Source: Mariniflexile fucanivorans (GTDB taxonomy: Bacteria; Bacteroidota; Bacteroidia; Flavobacteriales; Flavobacteriaceae). From it: a stretch of DNA of 64,000 bases. The notes below the pieces were generated by a model that ran no database searches, was not told the DNA's origin, and saw only the letters and a program-made list of their open reading frames with translations. Shown in pieces: positions 1 to 8,067 of the stretch; positions within the stretch are counted from its first letter, which is position 1; the number at the start of each line of letters is the position of its first letter. A program made the translations under genes and the position numbers. The stretch covers positions 1 through 64,000 of the forward strand of contig NZ_SLUP01000008.1 of assembly GCF_004341235.1 (NCBI RefSeq). Direction: 5' to 3'.

Positions 1-1725
1 TCCAATTTCAATGGCACGGTACCAACGGCAACCTATACGGTAAGCGATGGTAACGGCGGCACGGACACAGCGGATTTGGACATCACGGTTACCCCGGTGA
101 ATGATCCTCCGGTAGCGGATAATGATACTGCAATTACACTTAGTGATACTAATGTAAATATCCTAGCATCAACAGGTGATACAGATTTAGACGGAACAAT
201 TAATTTATCAAGTATCGATTTAGATCCAACGACACCATTAATAAATGATATTACTTTTACTGTTGCAGGTGAAGGTACTTATACCGCAAATTCTGATGGT
301 ACAGTAACTTTTGATCCATTACCAACATTCAGCGGAATAGCAACAGCAGTTAATTATACAATTGAAGATAATGATGGAGCTGAATCAAATATTGCGACAT
401 TAATTGTTACTGTTGGTGCTTGTGTCGATAATCCAATTTTAGATTGTGATGGAGATGGAGTTACCAATGGAGACGAGTTAGCACCCCCTAGTGGTGAAAC
501 TCCAACCAACCCAGAAGACCCGTGTTCATATAATGTAGCAGACATTACCGTTGCAATAACATCAACAAATGATTGTGATGGTGATGGTGTAATCGATGCA
601 ACAGAAATTGCAAACGGAACGAATCCAAAAGATCCATGTTCATACAATATAGCAGACATTACCGTAGCTATAACTTCAACAAGCGATTGTGATGGTGATG
701 GCGTAATTGATGCAACAGAAATAGTAAATGGTACGAATCCAAAAGATTCATGTTCATACAATATAGCAGATATTACCGTAGCAATAACATCAACAAACGA
801 TTGTGATGGCGATGGCGTTATCGATGCAACAGAAGTAGCAAACGGAACGAATCCTAAAGATCCATGTTCATATAATGTAGTAGATATTACATTAGCAATA
901 ATATCAACGAACGATTGTGATGGCGATGGTGTAACTGATGCAACGGAAGTAGCGAATGGAACAGATCCAAAAGATCCATGTTCATATAATAGAGCAGATA
1001 TTACATTACCTGTTACTGCTACAGCTGATTGTACTGCTGAATTAAAAGTTGTTAAAACAGCAGATTACTTTGGAAAAGATTTAGATGATGTTATTAGTTA
1101 TACCATTACAGTAGAGAATACAGGAAATGTAACAGTTACCAATTTGGTTTTAGTTGATAGTTTTATGGATAATCAAGGAAATGTACTTAGCTTAACAACA
1201 CCAGTAACGTTCCAAAGTTCTAGTTTTGATAGTTTGGCAGGTACTTTATTAGTTGGTGAAATAGGAACCTATACGGCCTCATTTAAAATTACGCAACAAG
1301 CAATTAATGCAAGTGGAGTAAGTAATAGTGTAGTTGCTACAGGTATAGCTCCAAATGGAGATGATGTTATAGATACTAGTGACAATGGCGATGATTTTGA
1401 TGGTAATTCAAACGATGATCCTACAGTAACTCAATTAGGTTGTCTAATAACTTTTAATGAGTTTTCACCAAATGACGACGGAGTTAATGAAACATTTGTT
1501 ATTGGATGTATAGAGAACTATCCTAACAATAAGTTAGAAGTATATAACCGATGGGGTAATATTGTTTATACAAAACGAAAATATAATAATGAATTCAATG
1601 GTATATCAAACGGAAGGGCTACTATGAATACTTCAGAAAAACTACCAGAAGGTACATACTATTATGTTCTAGATTTAGGTGATGGTTCCAAACCTAGAGT
1701 AGGATGGTTATACATAAATAGATAA
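1..1725 (+). CDS. T9SS-exported repetitive adhesin, C-terminal part (5' end outside window)
   Basis: The frame is open from base 1, so this is the end of a larger surface protein; the first in-frame start-like codon (TTG at 76) is not a real start. Visible in order: the end of a cadherin/VCBS-like repeat (ITVTPVNDPP), another Ig-like segment, a block of calcium-binding type DCDGDGV repeats, a DUF11-like domain (ELKVVKTADYFGKDLDD), and a terminal CHU_C domain (FSPNDDGVNETFVI, VYNRWGNIVY) which is the type B sorting signal of the type IX secretion system. The family comprises SprB-like cell-surface adhesins used in gliding or attachment. The SprF-like and OmpA genes directly downstream fit this. 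Base composition changes near base 120, as if the upstream repeats are recently amplified. Confidence 0.9.
   Translation, partial: SNFNGTVPTATYTVSDGNGGTDTADLDITVTPVNDPPVADNDTAITLSDTNVNILASTGDTDLDGTINLSSIDLDPTTPLINDITFTVAGEGTYTANSDGTVTFDPLPTFSGIATAVNYTIEDNDGAESNIATLIVTVGACVDNPILDCDGDGVTNGDELAPPSGETPTNPEDPCSYNVADITVAITSTNDCDGDGVIDATEIANGTNPKDPCSYNIADITVAITSTSDCDGDGVIDATEIVNGTNPKDSCSYNIADITVAITSTNDCDGDGVIDATEVANGTNPKDPCSYNVVDITLAIISTNDCDGDGVTDATEVANGTDPKDPCSYNRADITLPVTATADCTAELKVVKTADYFGKDLDDVISYTITVENTGNVTVTNLVLVDSFMDNQGNVLSLTTPVTFQSSSFDSLAGTLLVGEIGTYTASFKITQQAINASGVSNSVVATGIAPNGDDVIDTSDNGDDFDGNSNDDPTVTQLGCLITFNEFSPNDDGVNETFVIGCIENYPNNKLEVYNRWGNIVYTKRKYNNEFNGISNGRATMNTSEKLPEGTYYYVLDLGDGSKPRVGWLYINR
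445..1026 (+). repeat. Tandem DCDGDGV-encoding repeats inside the adhesin gene
   Basis: Four exact-length 114-bp units begin at 571, 685, 799 and 913, each starting GATTGTGATGG and encoding 38 residues with DCDGDGV, NGTNPKD and CSYN landmarks. A slightly longer unit of 126 bp begins at 445. The aspartate pattern is like thrombospondin type 3 repeats, which bind calcium, with two cysteines per unit. Units differ at silent positions, so they are not fresh copies. Confidence 0.9.
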
Positions 1726-1751
1726 TATAAACGACTAAAAACATAATTAAA

Positions 1752-2681
1752 ATGATACAGAAATCATCGTTAATAAAAAGTATAATTTTAGTGTTTATTA
1801 CACTATTAAGTATAAAATTAAGCGCACAACAAGACCCTCAGTATACGCAATACATGTACAATACTATGAGTGTTAACCCTGCATATGCAGGTCAACGCGA
1901 TGTGCTTAGTGCGACTGCTTTGTACAGAACACAATGGGTTGGTATTGATGGCGCACCTAAAACAATTACATTTGGAATTCATTCACCTTTAGAAAACAAT
2001 CGTTTGGGATTGGGTCTTAATGTTGTAAGCGATCAACTTGGTCCTGCTACAGAAACGAGTATAGATGCTAATTTTTCATTTACAATCCCAGTTGATGATT
2101 TAGGTGAAACCGAGTTGTCTTTTGGTATTAAAGGAGGGTTTCATTTACTGGATACAGATTGGAGTAAAGGAAGATTCAGAAATCCAGATAATGCATTTAA
2201 CGACAACATAAACTTGTTGTCACCAACACTAGGAGCTGGTTTATATTTACATTCAAATAGATGGTATATTGGAGCAGCAATTCCTAACTTTATTACAGCA
2301 GATCATTATGATGATTACAAAGAATCTTTAGCAACCGAGCGCATGCACTATTTTTTAATCGGAGGTTATGTGTTTGATTTAAGTAGCCAAACCAAATTAA
2401 AACCAGCATTTTTAGTTAAAGCAGTAAATGGGGCACCAATAATAGCAGACTTGTCGTTAAATGCATTATTTAATGACACATTTACTTTAGGACTTGCATA
2501 TAGATGGGACGATTCTGTTAGTGGATTAGCTGGTTTTCAAGTTAGTGATGGCCTATATATTGGTTATGCTTACGATTTAACAACAACTAATTTGAACAAT
2601 TACAACAGCGGATCGCATGAAATTATGCTTCGTTTCGAACTAAGATCAGCAGGCAAACTATTATCTCCAAGATTCTTTTAA
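1752..2681 (+). CDS. PorP/SprF family type IX secretion outer-membrane protein
   Basis: A 309-residue protein with a signal peptide (ending about LSAQ) followed by QDPQYTQYMYN and NPAYAGQRD, the N-terminal signature of the PorP/SprF family. The remainder alternates short beta-strands as expected for an outer-membrane barrel and ends in an aromatic residue (PRFF). Family members anchor or help export type B-signal proteins through the T9SS. It lies 26 bases after the CHU_C adhesin and 11 bases before the OmpA gene, the usual sprB-sprF-like arrangement, so the adjacent adhesin is its likely client (inference). Confidence 0.93.
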   Translation: MIQKSSLIKSIILVFITLLSIKLSAQQDPQYTQYMYNTMSVNPAYAGQRDVLSATALYRTQWVGIDGAPKTITFGIHSPLENNRLGLGLNVVSDQLGPATETSIDANFSFTIPVDDLGETELSFGIKGGFHLLDTDWSKGRFRNPDNAFNDNINLLSPTLGAGLYLHSNRWYIGAAIPNFITADHYDDYKESLATERMHYFLIGGYVFDLSSQTKLKPAFLVKAVNGAPIIADLSLNALFNDTFTLGLAYRWDDSVSGLAGFQVSDGLYIGYAYDLTTTNLNNYNSGSHEIMLRFELRSAGKLLSPRFF

Positions 2682-2692
2682 TACTACAGATT

Positions 2693-4651
2693 ATGAAAAT
2701 TAAATTAAGTAATATATTTATTTCCTTTTTGACTATTGTGGCTTTTAGCGGGTATGCACAAAAAGCAACCGTAAAAAAAGCAACTTACGATTATAACAAT
2801 TTTTCATATGTTAAAACCAGCGACATCTTATTGGATGTGGCAAACAAAGGGTTTAAATCTGTTGATTTGTTTCAAAAATTAGGAAACTCATTCTATTTTA
2901 ATAATAAAATGGAAGAGGCTGCAAAATGGTATGGTGAGTTAATGAATTTGGATGAAGTTAAATTAGAAAACAACTTAGATCCTGAATATTATTATAGATA
3001 TGCCCAAGCATTAAAGTCTATTGAAAATTACGATGAATCTGACAAATGGATGCAAAAATTTTCAGAAGTAGCTAAAGATGATATAAGAGTAAGAAATTTT
3101 GAAGCTACTCCTAATTATTTAAAGTTAATAGATTTACAAAGTGAAGACATAGAAATTATTAATTTACCATTTAATTCAGCCTTATCAGATTTTGGAACAA
3201 CGTTACATGATAATGAATTTATTTTTGCGTCTTCAAGGGGAAATGGTAAAAATTATAAGTGGAATGATCAACCTTTTTTAGAATTGTATTCTATAGAAAA
3301 ACAAGACGATGACACTTTTGAAAATCTGAAAAAGTTTAATGAAAACGTAAATACTAAGTATCACGAATCTTCTGTAGCGTTTTCTCCAGATGGTAAAACG
3401 ATGTATTTCACCAGAAATAATTTTTTCAAGAAAAGGTTAAAAAGAGACGAAAATGGTGTAAACAGGTTGCAATTATATTCTGCAAATAAAGCAGCTGATA
3501 ATTCTTGGGAAAATATAAAACCGGTACATTTTAATAGTGAATCATACAGTGTGGCGCACCCAACCATCAATGCAAAAGGCGATAAGTTAATTTTCGCATC
3601 AGATATGCCAGGAACCATAGGTCTGTCAGATTTATATAGTGTAGATATAAATAGTGATGGAACCTTAGGAACACCTATAAATTTAGGGCCTTCAATAAAT
3701 ACAGAAGCGCAAGAAACATTTCCATTTTTAAATGAAAAAGGTGACTTATATTATTCTTCAAACGGATATTCAGGTTTAGGTGGTTTAGATATTTATACAA
3801 TTCAAGATTTTGAAAATAAACTATCTAGCAATGGCACCTATACTGTTAAGAATGTTGGAAAACCTATTAACAGTCCAAATGATGATTTTGCCTATTACGA
3901 AGATTTAAAAGTAAGTCAAGGTTATTTTTCATCTAACAGAGAAGGAGGAAAAGGGGATGATGATATTTATTGGTTTAAATTCCCAGATTGTGTTCAAAAA
4001 TTAACAGGTAAAGCTTTCGACAAAAAAACAAATCAATTATTAGCAGGTTCTCATGTTGTTTTACTAGATAAAACAGGAACTGTGGTTGCTGAACAAACAG
4101 TAGGCGACGATGCTAATTATAATTTTGATAATTTAAATTGTGATAGCCAATATTTGGTAAGAGCTTCTAAAGAAACTTATGAAACTTCAGAAATAAGAGT
4201 TTCAACAGGTTCAAATAGAAAAGAACAAATAGTTTTAGATAGCCCTTTAACTCAAAATGAAGTAAGAATTGCAGTAGGAACAAATTTATGGGATGCTTTT
4301 GGTTTAAATCCTATTTATTTTGATTTAGATAAATCGAATATTCGTCCAGATGCTGAAATTGAACTCCAAAAAATTGTGGCAGTTTTAGATAAATATCCTA
4401 CCATGGAAATAGATGTAAGATCGCATACAGATAGTAGAGCAACGGCATCATATAATAATTCATTGTCTTCTAGAAGAAATAAATCGACCATAAATTATCT
4501 AATCAAAGTTGGAAAAATTAATGCTGATAGACTCACAGGAAAAGGGTATGGCGAAAGCGAATTGTTAAATAAATGTTCAGATGGCGTGCCATGTACAGAG
4601 GAAGAACATCAATTAAACAGACGAAGTGATTTTATTATAACGAAAATGTAA
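2693..4651 (+). CDS. OmpA family protein with TPR-like and PD40 propeller regions
   Basis: A 652-residue envelope protein: signal peptide (to about GYAQ), helical TPR-like region around residues 40-140, WD40-like PD40 repeats around 165-430 (for example FSPDGKTMYFTRN, IYWFKFPDC), a carboxypeptidase-regulatory-like beta-sandwich around 435-520, and a C-terminal OmpA domain (IYFDLDKSNIRPDAE, RSHTDSRA, NRRSDFII) that should bind peptidoglycan. This architecture is that of PorE-type proteins linking the T9SS to the cell wall and is routinely encoded after porP/sprF genes. It is the third gene of the adhesin operon. The transcript probably ends in the hairpin element that starts 19 bases downstream. 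Confidence 0.9.
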   Translation: MKIKLSNIFISFLTIVAFSGYAQKATVKKATYDYNNFSYVKTSDILLDVANKGFKSVDLFQKLGNSFYFNNKMEEAAKWYGELMNLDEVKLENNLDPEYYYRYAQALKSIENYDESDKWMQKFSEVAKDDIRVRNFEATPNYLKLIDLQSEDIEIINLPFNSALSDFGTTLHDNEFIFASSRGNGKNYKWNDQPFLELYSIEKQDDDTFENLKKFNENVNTKYHESSVAFSPDGKTMYFTRNNFFKKRLKRDENGVNRLQLYSANKAADNSWENIKPVHFNSESYSVAHPTINAKGDKLIFASDMPGTIGLSDLYSVDINSDGTLGTPINLGPSINTEAQETFPFLNEKGDLYYSSNGYSGLGGLDIYTIQDFENKLSSNGTYTVKNVGKPINSPNDDFAYYEDLKVSQGYFSSNREGGKGDDDIYWFKFPDCVQKLTGKAFDKKTNQLLAGSHVVLLDKTGTVVAEQTVGDDANYNFDNLNCDSQYLVRASKETYETSEIRVSTGSNRKEQIVLDSPLTQNEVRIAVGTNLWDAFGLNPIYFDLDKSNIRPDAEIELQKIVAVLDKYPTMEIDVRSHTDSRATASYNNSLSSRRNKSTINYLIKVGKINADRLTGKGYGESELLNKCSDGVPCTEEEHQLNRRSDFIITKM

Positions 4652-4669
4652 GCATTTTTTTAAATGTAA

Positions 4670-4810
4670 AAAAAGAGGCTGTCTGAAAAGTGTATTATAT
4701 TTACTTAGTCAGGTTGAGCTTGTCGAAATCGATGTTGATTATCAGTAGGTTAAAATATTTCGACAGGCTCAATATGACACAGAATTATACTTTTCAGACT
4801 GCCTCTTTTT
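4670..4810. repeat. Long-hairpin interspersed element, copy A
   Basis: Imperfect inverted repeat of 141 bp. Outer arms AGAGGCTGTCTGAAAAGTG and CTTTTCAGACTGCCTCT pair. An inner arm pair is built from GGTTGAGCTTGTCGAAA and TTTCGACAGGCTCAA. Near-identical copies lie at 46997-47129 and 62544-62674. It has A-rich and T-rich flanks, so it can also act as a terminator for the OmpA gene. No ORF is inside. Confidence 0.88.
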
Positions 4811-4839
4811 TATTATGCTATAATTTGAAATTAAGTTAG

Positions 4840-4847
4840 TATTTTTG
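4840..4847 (+). promoter_or_regulatory. Bacteroidota -7 box for idi
   Basis: TATTTTTG matches the TAnnTTTG consensus. It ends only 7 bases before the idi ATG, so a transcript from here would be leaderless or nearly so. No TTG at the usual distance was seen. Confidence 0.5.
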
Positions 4848-4854
4848 CTTTGCT

Positions 4855-5379
4855 ATGGAAGAAGAAAAAGTAATTCTTGTTAATGAAAATGATGAGCAAA
4901 TAGGCACCATGCCCAAAATGGAGGCGCATGAAAAAGCCTTACTTCATCGTGCATTTTCGGTATTTGTTTTTAATGACAAAAACGAATTGATGTTGCAACA
5001 GCGTGCGGCCCATAAATACCACTCTCCATTATTGTGGACAAATACCTGTTGTAGCCACCAACGTGTTGGCGAAACTAATATAGAAGCTGGAAAACGCCGT
5101 TTAATGGAAGAAATGGGCTTTGTGGTAGAACTAGAAGACACCATCTCATTTATATACAAAGCACCTTTTGATAATGGCTTAACAGAACATGAATTCGACC
5201 ATGTTTTAATTGGATATTATAATGATGTACCAAAAATTAATCCAGATGAAGTTGCCAGTTGGAAATGGATGCATCTTGAAGCGGTTAAAAATGATATTTT
5301 AGAGCATCCAGAATTATACACCGAGTGGTTTAAAATTATTTTTGATAAATTCTACGAACATATAAATATTTCAAAATGA
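4855..5379 (+). CDS. idi: Isopentenyl-diphosphate delta-isomerase, type I
   Basis: A 174-residue Nudix-fold enzyme that interconverts IPP and DMAPP for isoprenoid synthesis in the cytoplasm. The catalytic cysteine motif TNTCCSHQ is at residues 63-69 and the Nudix-like stretch AGKRRLMEEMGF follows; the region EHEFDHVLIG and the downstream glutamates complete the metal/acid site. Length agrees with bacterial type I enzymes. The ATG follows a -7 box by a few bases. Its stop overlaps the start of queD (ATGA), so the two are translationally coupled. Confidence 0.95.
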   Translation: MEEEKVILVNENDEQIGTMPKMEAHEKALLHRAFSVFVFNDKNELMLQQRAAHKYHSPLLWTNTCCSHQRVGETNIEAGKRRLMEEMGFVVELEDTISFIYKAPFDNGLTEHEFDHVLIGYYNDVPKINPDEVASWKWMHLEAVKNDILEHPELYTEWFKIIFDKFYEHINISK

Positions 5380-5786
5380 AGGTAAAAGTTAGTAGGAAAG
5401 CCCATTTTAATGCGGCACATAGACTGTACAGAAAAGATTGGACGCACGAAAAAAATGATGAAATTTTTGGTAAATGTAACAATCCAAATTTTCATGGTCA
5501 TAACTATGAATTAATTGTGAGCGTTACAGGTGAAATAGATAAAGAAACGGGTTATGTTATCGATATGAAAGTTTTAAAAGATATCATTAAAGATGAAGTT
5601 GAAGATGCTTTCGATCATAAAAATTTAAACCTTGAAGTATCCGAATTTAAAAATTTAAACCCAACAGCCGAAAATATAGTTGTTGTTATTTACAATAAAA
5701 TTAGACCAAAATTAGATTCTAAACTCGATTTAGAAATAACCCTTTTTGAAACACCACGAAATTTTGTAAGTTATACAGGAGCGTAA
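5376..5786 (+). CDS. queD: 6-carboxytetrahydropterin synthase / PTPS family
   Basis: A 136-residue PTPS-fold enzyme. Zinc ligands are His15 (FNAAH), His40 and His42 (NFHGHNY), with the catalytic cysteine Cys34 in FGKCNNP. The C-terminal LFETPRNFVSY carries the conserved substrate-anchoring glutamate. In bacteria the family makes 6-carboxytetrahydropterin for queuosine biosynthesis (QueD) or related pterins; no other queuosine gene is in the window, so the exact role is inferred. It overlaps idi by 4 bases and is followed by a perfect hairpin terminator. Confidence 0.88.
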   Translation: MKVKVSRKAHFNAAHRLYRKDWTHEKNDEIFGKCNNPNFHGHNYELIVSVTGEIDKETGYVIDMKVLKDIIKDEVEDAFDHKNLNLEVSEFKNLNPTAENIVVVIYNKIRPKLDSKLDLEITLFETPRNFVSYTGA

Positions 5787-5793
5787 AAAAAAG

Positions 5794-5822
5794 AAATTCC
5801 CAAGAAACACTCTTGGGAATTT
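5794..5822. terminator. Bidirectional terminator between queD and the 121-residue ORF
   Basis: Perfect 12-bp stem AAATTCCCAAGA / TCTTGGGAATTT with a 5-base loop. It is flanked by an A-run on the left and a T-rich stretch on the right, serving two convergent genes. Confidence 0.88.
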
Positions 5823-5825
5823 TAT

Positions 5826-6191
5826 TTAACAAGCAGTTCTATTCGTGCTGTACTTATTTTCTACAGGAAAGTCAAACAACGCGCTACAAATGCGTTCTTG
5901 GTGGTTTGCAGTAGATTTTTCTTTAGTAACGGTGATATTTACCAAATAGCCTTCTTTATCTTTTTTCACTAATTGCGCTTGAATGGTAAGTTTATCATTA
6001 ACAAATGCATTTTTATACATTTTAAATTTAAAATCGCCAACCTCAGGAATGTCTTGTAAATAAAATTCTTTAACGGGATAAGAAGCAACGGTTTTTATTT
6101 TATCGTAAAGGATGTGGGGCAATAAAAAGCCATTAATATTGCTTATGTCTTTTGTAACTATAAAAGGAGAGTTTATATGATGAGTTTTCAT
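5826..6191 (-). CDS. Conserved hypothetical protein, possibly hotdog-like
   Basis: A 121-residue cytoplasmic protein with no signal peptide. The pattern of a central helix (LPHILYDKIKTVASY) followed by four strands (FYLQDIPEVGDFKFKMYKN, KLTIQAQLVKK, YLVNITVTKE, RICSALFDFPV) resembles the half-hotdog fold of thioesterase/dehydratase-like proteins, but no catalytic motif can be pointed to. It is monocistronic, convergent with queD and shares its terminator. Function not recognised. Confidence 0.6.
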   Translation of the reverse strand: MKTHHINSPFIVTKDISNINGFLLPHILYDKIKTVASYPVKEFYLQDIPEVGDFKFKMYKNAFVNDKLTIQAQLVKKDKEGYLVNITVTKEKSTANHQERICSALFDFPVENKYSTNRTAC

Positions 6192-6356
6192 GTGTTTGTG
6201 TTTTAAGGGTATAATAATAAAGGCGTTAAATTGTAATTATGGTACGTGCAATATTGGACGTTTGTGGTCAAAATGGTATTAATAGATAATTGAATTTTCT
6301 GTTTCATAGATTTTAGTGTTTTCATAATTTTTAAAGATTTAATGGTTTAAAATAAA

Positions 6357-6382
6357 AAAGGTGCCTTAAAAAAAGCACCTTT
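6357..6382 (-). terminator. Terminator of the small minus-strand unit
   Basis: Stem AAAGGTGC / GCACCTTT, loop CTTAAAAAAA. On the minus strand it is followed by a T-run, so it ends a transcript coming from about 6526. That transcript contains the 35-codon ORF described separately. Confidence 0.78.
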
Positions 6383-6418
6383 ATTGTTATAGATAAAATT
6401 GTATTATTTTATGTTAAT

Positions 6419-6526
6419 TCAAGATGCATGTAAGTTTTGTTTTTGGACCATATAACGTGTCACCGATTGTACCTGTTGAAAGGTTCGGTTACAAATTAGA
6501 TTATATGATAACTTTATTGCATTCAT
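6419..6526 (-). CDS. Candidate 35-residue leaderless small protein (or sRNA)
   Basis: Reading the minus strand from 6526 gives ATG followed by 34 sense codons and TGA. The product begins MNAIKLSYNL, has a polar centre (NRTFQQVQSVTRYMVQ) and ends NLHAS; no membrane segment. A perfect TATATTTG box lies at 6533-6540, six bases before the ATG, and a T-run-ending hairpin follows the stop by about 40 bases. Promoter, ORF and terminator thus make a complete unit of about 170 nt with nothing else in it. Whether the ORF is translated or the transcript is a small RNA cannot be decided from sequence. I do not recognise a family. Confidence 0.5.
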   Translation of the reverse strand: MNAIKLSYNLICNRTFQQVQSVTRYMVQKQNLHAS

Positions 6527-6532
6527 TGAGAC

Positions 6533-6540
6533 CAAATATA
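6533..6540 (-). promoter_or_regulatory. -7 box of the small minus-strand unit
   Basis: CAAATATA on the plus strand reads TATATTTG on the minus strand, a perfect match to TAnnTTTG. Transcription would start very near the ATG at 6526. No TTG at the usual -33 distance was seen. Confidence 0.55.
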
Positions 6541-6626
6541 ATAATAATTTTTATAAAATTAGTAAGCTTTTATGAGAATTTTGTTTAAGATTAGTGTAAT
6601 TTTGCATGAAATTAAAATATTGAATT

Positions 6627-6893
6627 ATGGCAAATGTTAGAAACCTAAAAAAAGATATTAATTACGTTTTAGGAGATATTATAGAAGCAGCTTATATTTG
6701 GGAATTAACCAATGCAAGCAAAGACACAAAAAAAAGCGAAGCAGTTATTGATGAAGCTATCGTTACTTTTGATGAATTAATTACAAAAGTAAATGCAAAG
6801 AATGTAGAGAACCCAAAAGCTCATTTTAAGGCTATTAGCGCAGAGCTAGAAACCAAGGGAACAGCATTAATTGAAAAAATTAATAAATTATAA
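6627..6893 (+). CDS. Small conserved helical protein of unknown function
   Basis: An 88-residue acidic/lysine-rich protein (starts MANVRNLKKDINYVLGDII) predicted to be almost entirely alpha-helical, with no signal peptide or membrane segment. Similar short proteins are common in Flavobacteriaceae by my recollection, but no function is known to me. A TAATTTTG box at 6597-6604 gives a leader of about 20 bases. It lies just upstream of tRNA-Thr but the tRNA has its own promoter. Confidence 0.75.
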   Translation: MANVRNLKKDINYVLGDIIEAAYIWELTNASKDTKKSEAVIDEAIVTFDELITKVNAKNVENPKAHFKAISAELETKGTALIEKINKL

Positions 6894-6913
6894 TAAAATT
6901 TTTGCCGGAGTGC

Positions 6914-6943
6914 TTGCAGATTTGATTTTTGCGATTATATTTG
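6914..6943 (+). promoter_or_regulatory. Promoter of tRNA-Thr
   Basis: TTG at 6914-6916, then 19 bases, then TATATTTG at 6936-6943. This is the canonical Bacteroidota housekeeping promoter, 12 bases before the mature tRNA 5' end. Confidence 0.8.
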
Positions 6944-6955
6944 CACCCGTAAAAC

Positions 6956-7029
6956 GCCGATGTAGCTCAGCTGGCTAGAGCAGCTGATTTGTAATCAGCA
7001 GGTCGTGGGTTCGAGTCCCTCCATCGGCT
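6956..7029 (+). tRNA. tRNA-Thr (anticodon TGT)
   Basis: A complete 74-nt cloverleaf: acceptor GCCGATG pairs with CATCGGC, the D-arm GCTC...GAGC, an anticodon stem GCTGA/TCAGC with loop TTTGTAA giving anticodon TGT at 6990-6992, and a T-arm GTGGG TTCGAGT CCCTC. The CCA end is not encoded. It reads ACA threonine codons. It is followed by a hairpin terminator. Confidence 0.97.
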
Positions 7030-7038
7030 CTTCAATTA

Positions 7039-7066
7039 AAACCTTTCCTTTTGGAGAGGTTTTTTT
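7039..7066 (+). terminator. Terminator after tRNA-Thr
   Basis: Stem AAACCTTTCC / GGAGAGGTTT with a TTTT loop and one wobble pair, followed by a T-run. Confidence 0.85.
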
Positions 7067-7123
7067 ATATACAGCAATAATGGTGGATCCTGTTGTATTT
7101 CCAAAAAAATATTAAGCAAAAAA

Positions 7124-7155
7124 ATAATTCCTTCCGTGAAAACGAAAGGAATTAT
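7124..7155 (-). terminator. Terminator after the M48 peptidase gene
   Basis: Stem ATAATTCCTT / AAGGAATTAT located 36 bases beyond the minus-strand stop codon, with an A-rich stretch on the left that becomes a T-run on the transcript. Confidence 0.78.
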
Positions 7156-7190
7156 GAATATTTAAAATTAATATCTTAACTCTTTTTTTA

Positions 7191-8000
7191 TTATTCAGTT
7201 ATGCGTTCTGTTGGTAATTTTACTTCACCTGGATCATTCCAAACGCCATCTTTTTCTGCTCTGCTTTTAATAATTTGAGCTCTTTTTTCACTATCAGGAT
7301 GCGAACTCATCATTCTTTGGTAGGAAGTAGCTTTTTCACCGCCACCAAGCAAAGCTAATTTCTTAAATGCAGTATATGCACCAACCACATTATAATTGTG
7401 TTTTTTCATAAAATCGTATGAATAATCATCTGCTTCGCTTTCTTGTTTTTTGCTGTGTTTTGCATCTAAAAGATTATTGGCCAATTCACCTAATTGACTA
7501 TCATTTAGCACTTGAACGGTATTTGACGAAGCAGAAGCAGCTTCCATGGCTGCGGCTTTCATATAGGCATTTTTAACAGCATCTTTTGAATCTTCATTTT
7601 TAACATGTCCAATTTCATGCCCTATAATAGCTAATAACTCATCATCTGTCATAATATCCATTAAAGAAGAAAAAACACGTACACTTCCATCTGCACAAGC
7701 AAATGCGTTAATATCAGTTACCAAATACACTTTATAATTTAAAGGAAGTCCATCTTCATTTTTATGTTTGCCAAATAGTCTATTTAATCGAATGGTATAT
7801 GGGTCATTTTCACTAGCCACCTCATTATTGTTGTCCATCCACTCAACACCTTCTTTTGCAACTTTTTGTGCATCTGCGTTAGAAAATGATAATGCTGCTA
7901 CGCCACTTGAAGCGGCTTTAGTCATTTTTCCTAAATTTATTTGCGCATTCATGCAGAAACTAACGGTAGCAATTAAAGCAATCGAAATTATTTTTTTCAT
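7191..8000 (-). CDS. M48 family zinc metallopeptidase, secreted
   Basis: A 269-residue protein with a signal peptide (residues 1-19, ending FCMNAQ) and a zincin motif GHEIGHVKNED placing zinc ligands at His128 and His132 with Glu129 as general base. The third ligand glutamate is in the downstream helix KKQESEADDYSYDF. The layout (no transmembrane anchor, RLNRLFGKH and CADGSVRVFSSLMD before HExxH) is that of LoiP/BepA-like periplasmic proteases that act on misfolded envelope proteins. Separate from the next upstream gene by 67 bases; the two could form a short operon with the DUF4369 lipoprotein. Confidence 0.93.
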   Translation of the reverse strand: MKKIISIALIATVSFCMNAQINLGKMTKAASSGVAALSFSNADAQKVAKEGVEWMDNNNEVASENDPYTIRLNRLFGKHKNEDGLPLNYKVYLVTDINAFACADGSVRVFSSLMDIMTDDELLAIIGHEIGHVKNEDSKDAVKNAYMKAAAMEAASASSNTVQVLNDSQLGELANNLLDAKHSKKQESEADDYSYDFMKKHNYNVVGAYTAFKKLALLGGGEKATSYQRMMSSHPDSEKRAQIIKSRAEKDGVWNDPGEVKLPTERITE

Positions 8001-8067
8001 AGTTTGTTTTTTTAGTTTAATTAGGATTTAAAAAAGTATTAGATACTATTAAAAAATAGAGAACGTT

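Noticed and set aside
354-761. Minus-strand ORF of 135 codons opposite the adhesin repeats
   Set aside because: It is the mirror of the 114-bp repeats; its own repeats come from the plus-strand units and no promoter or family is seen.
571-1026. Regular 114-bp repeats considered as a CRISPR array
   Set aside because: Units are in one open frame, lack distinct spacers and encode TSP3-like peptides.
6956-7029. tRNA-Thr considered as an integration site
   Set aside because: No direct repeat of the tRNA 3' end, integrase or island was found nearby.
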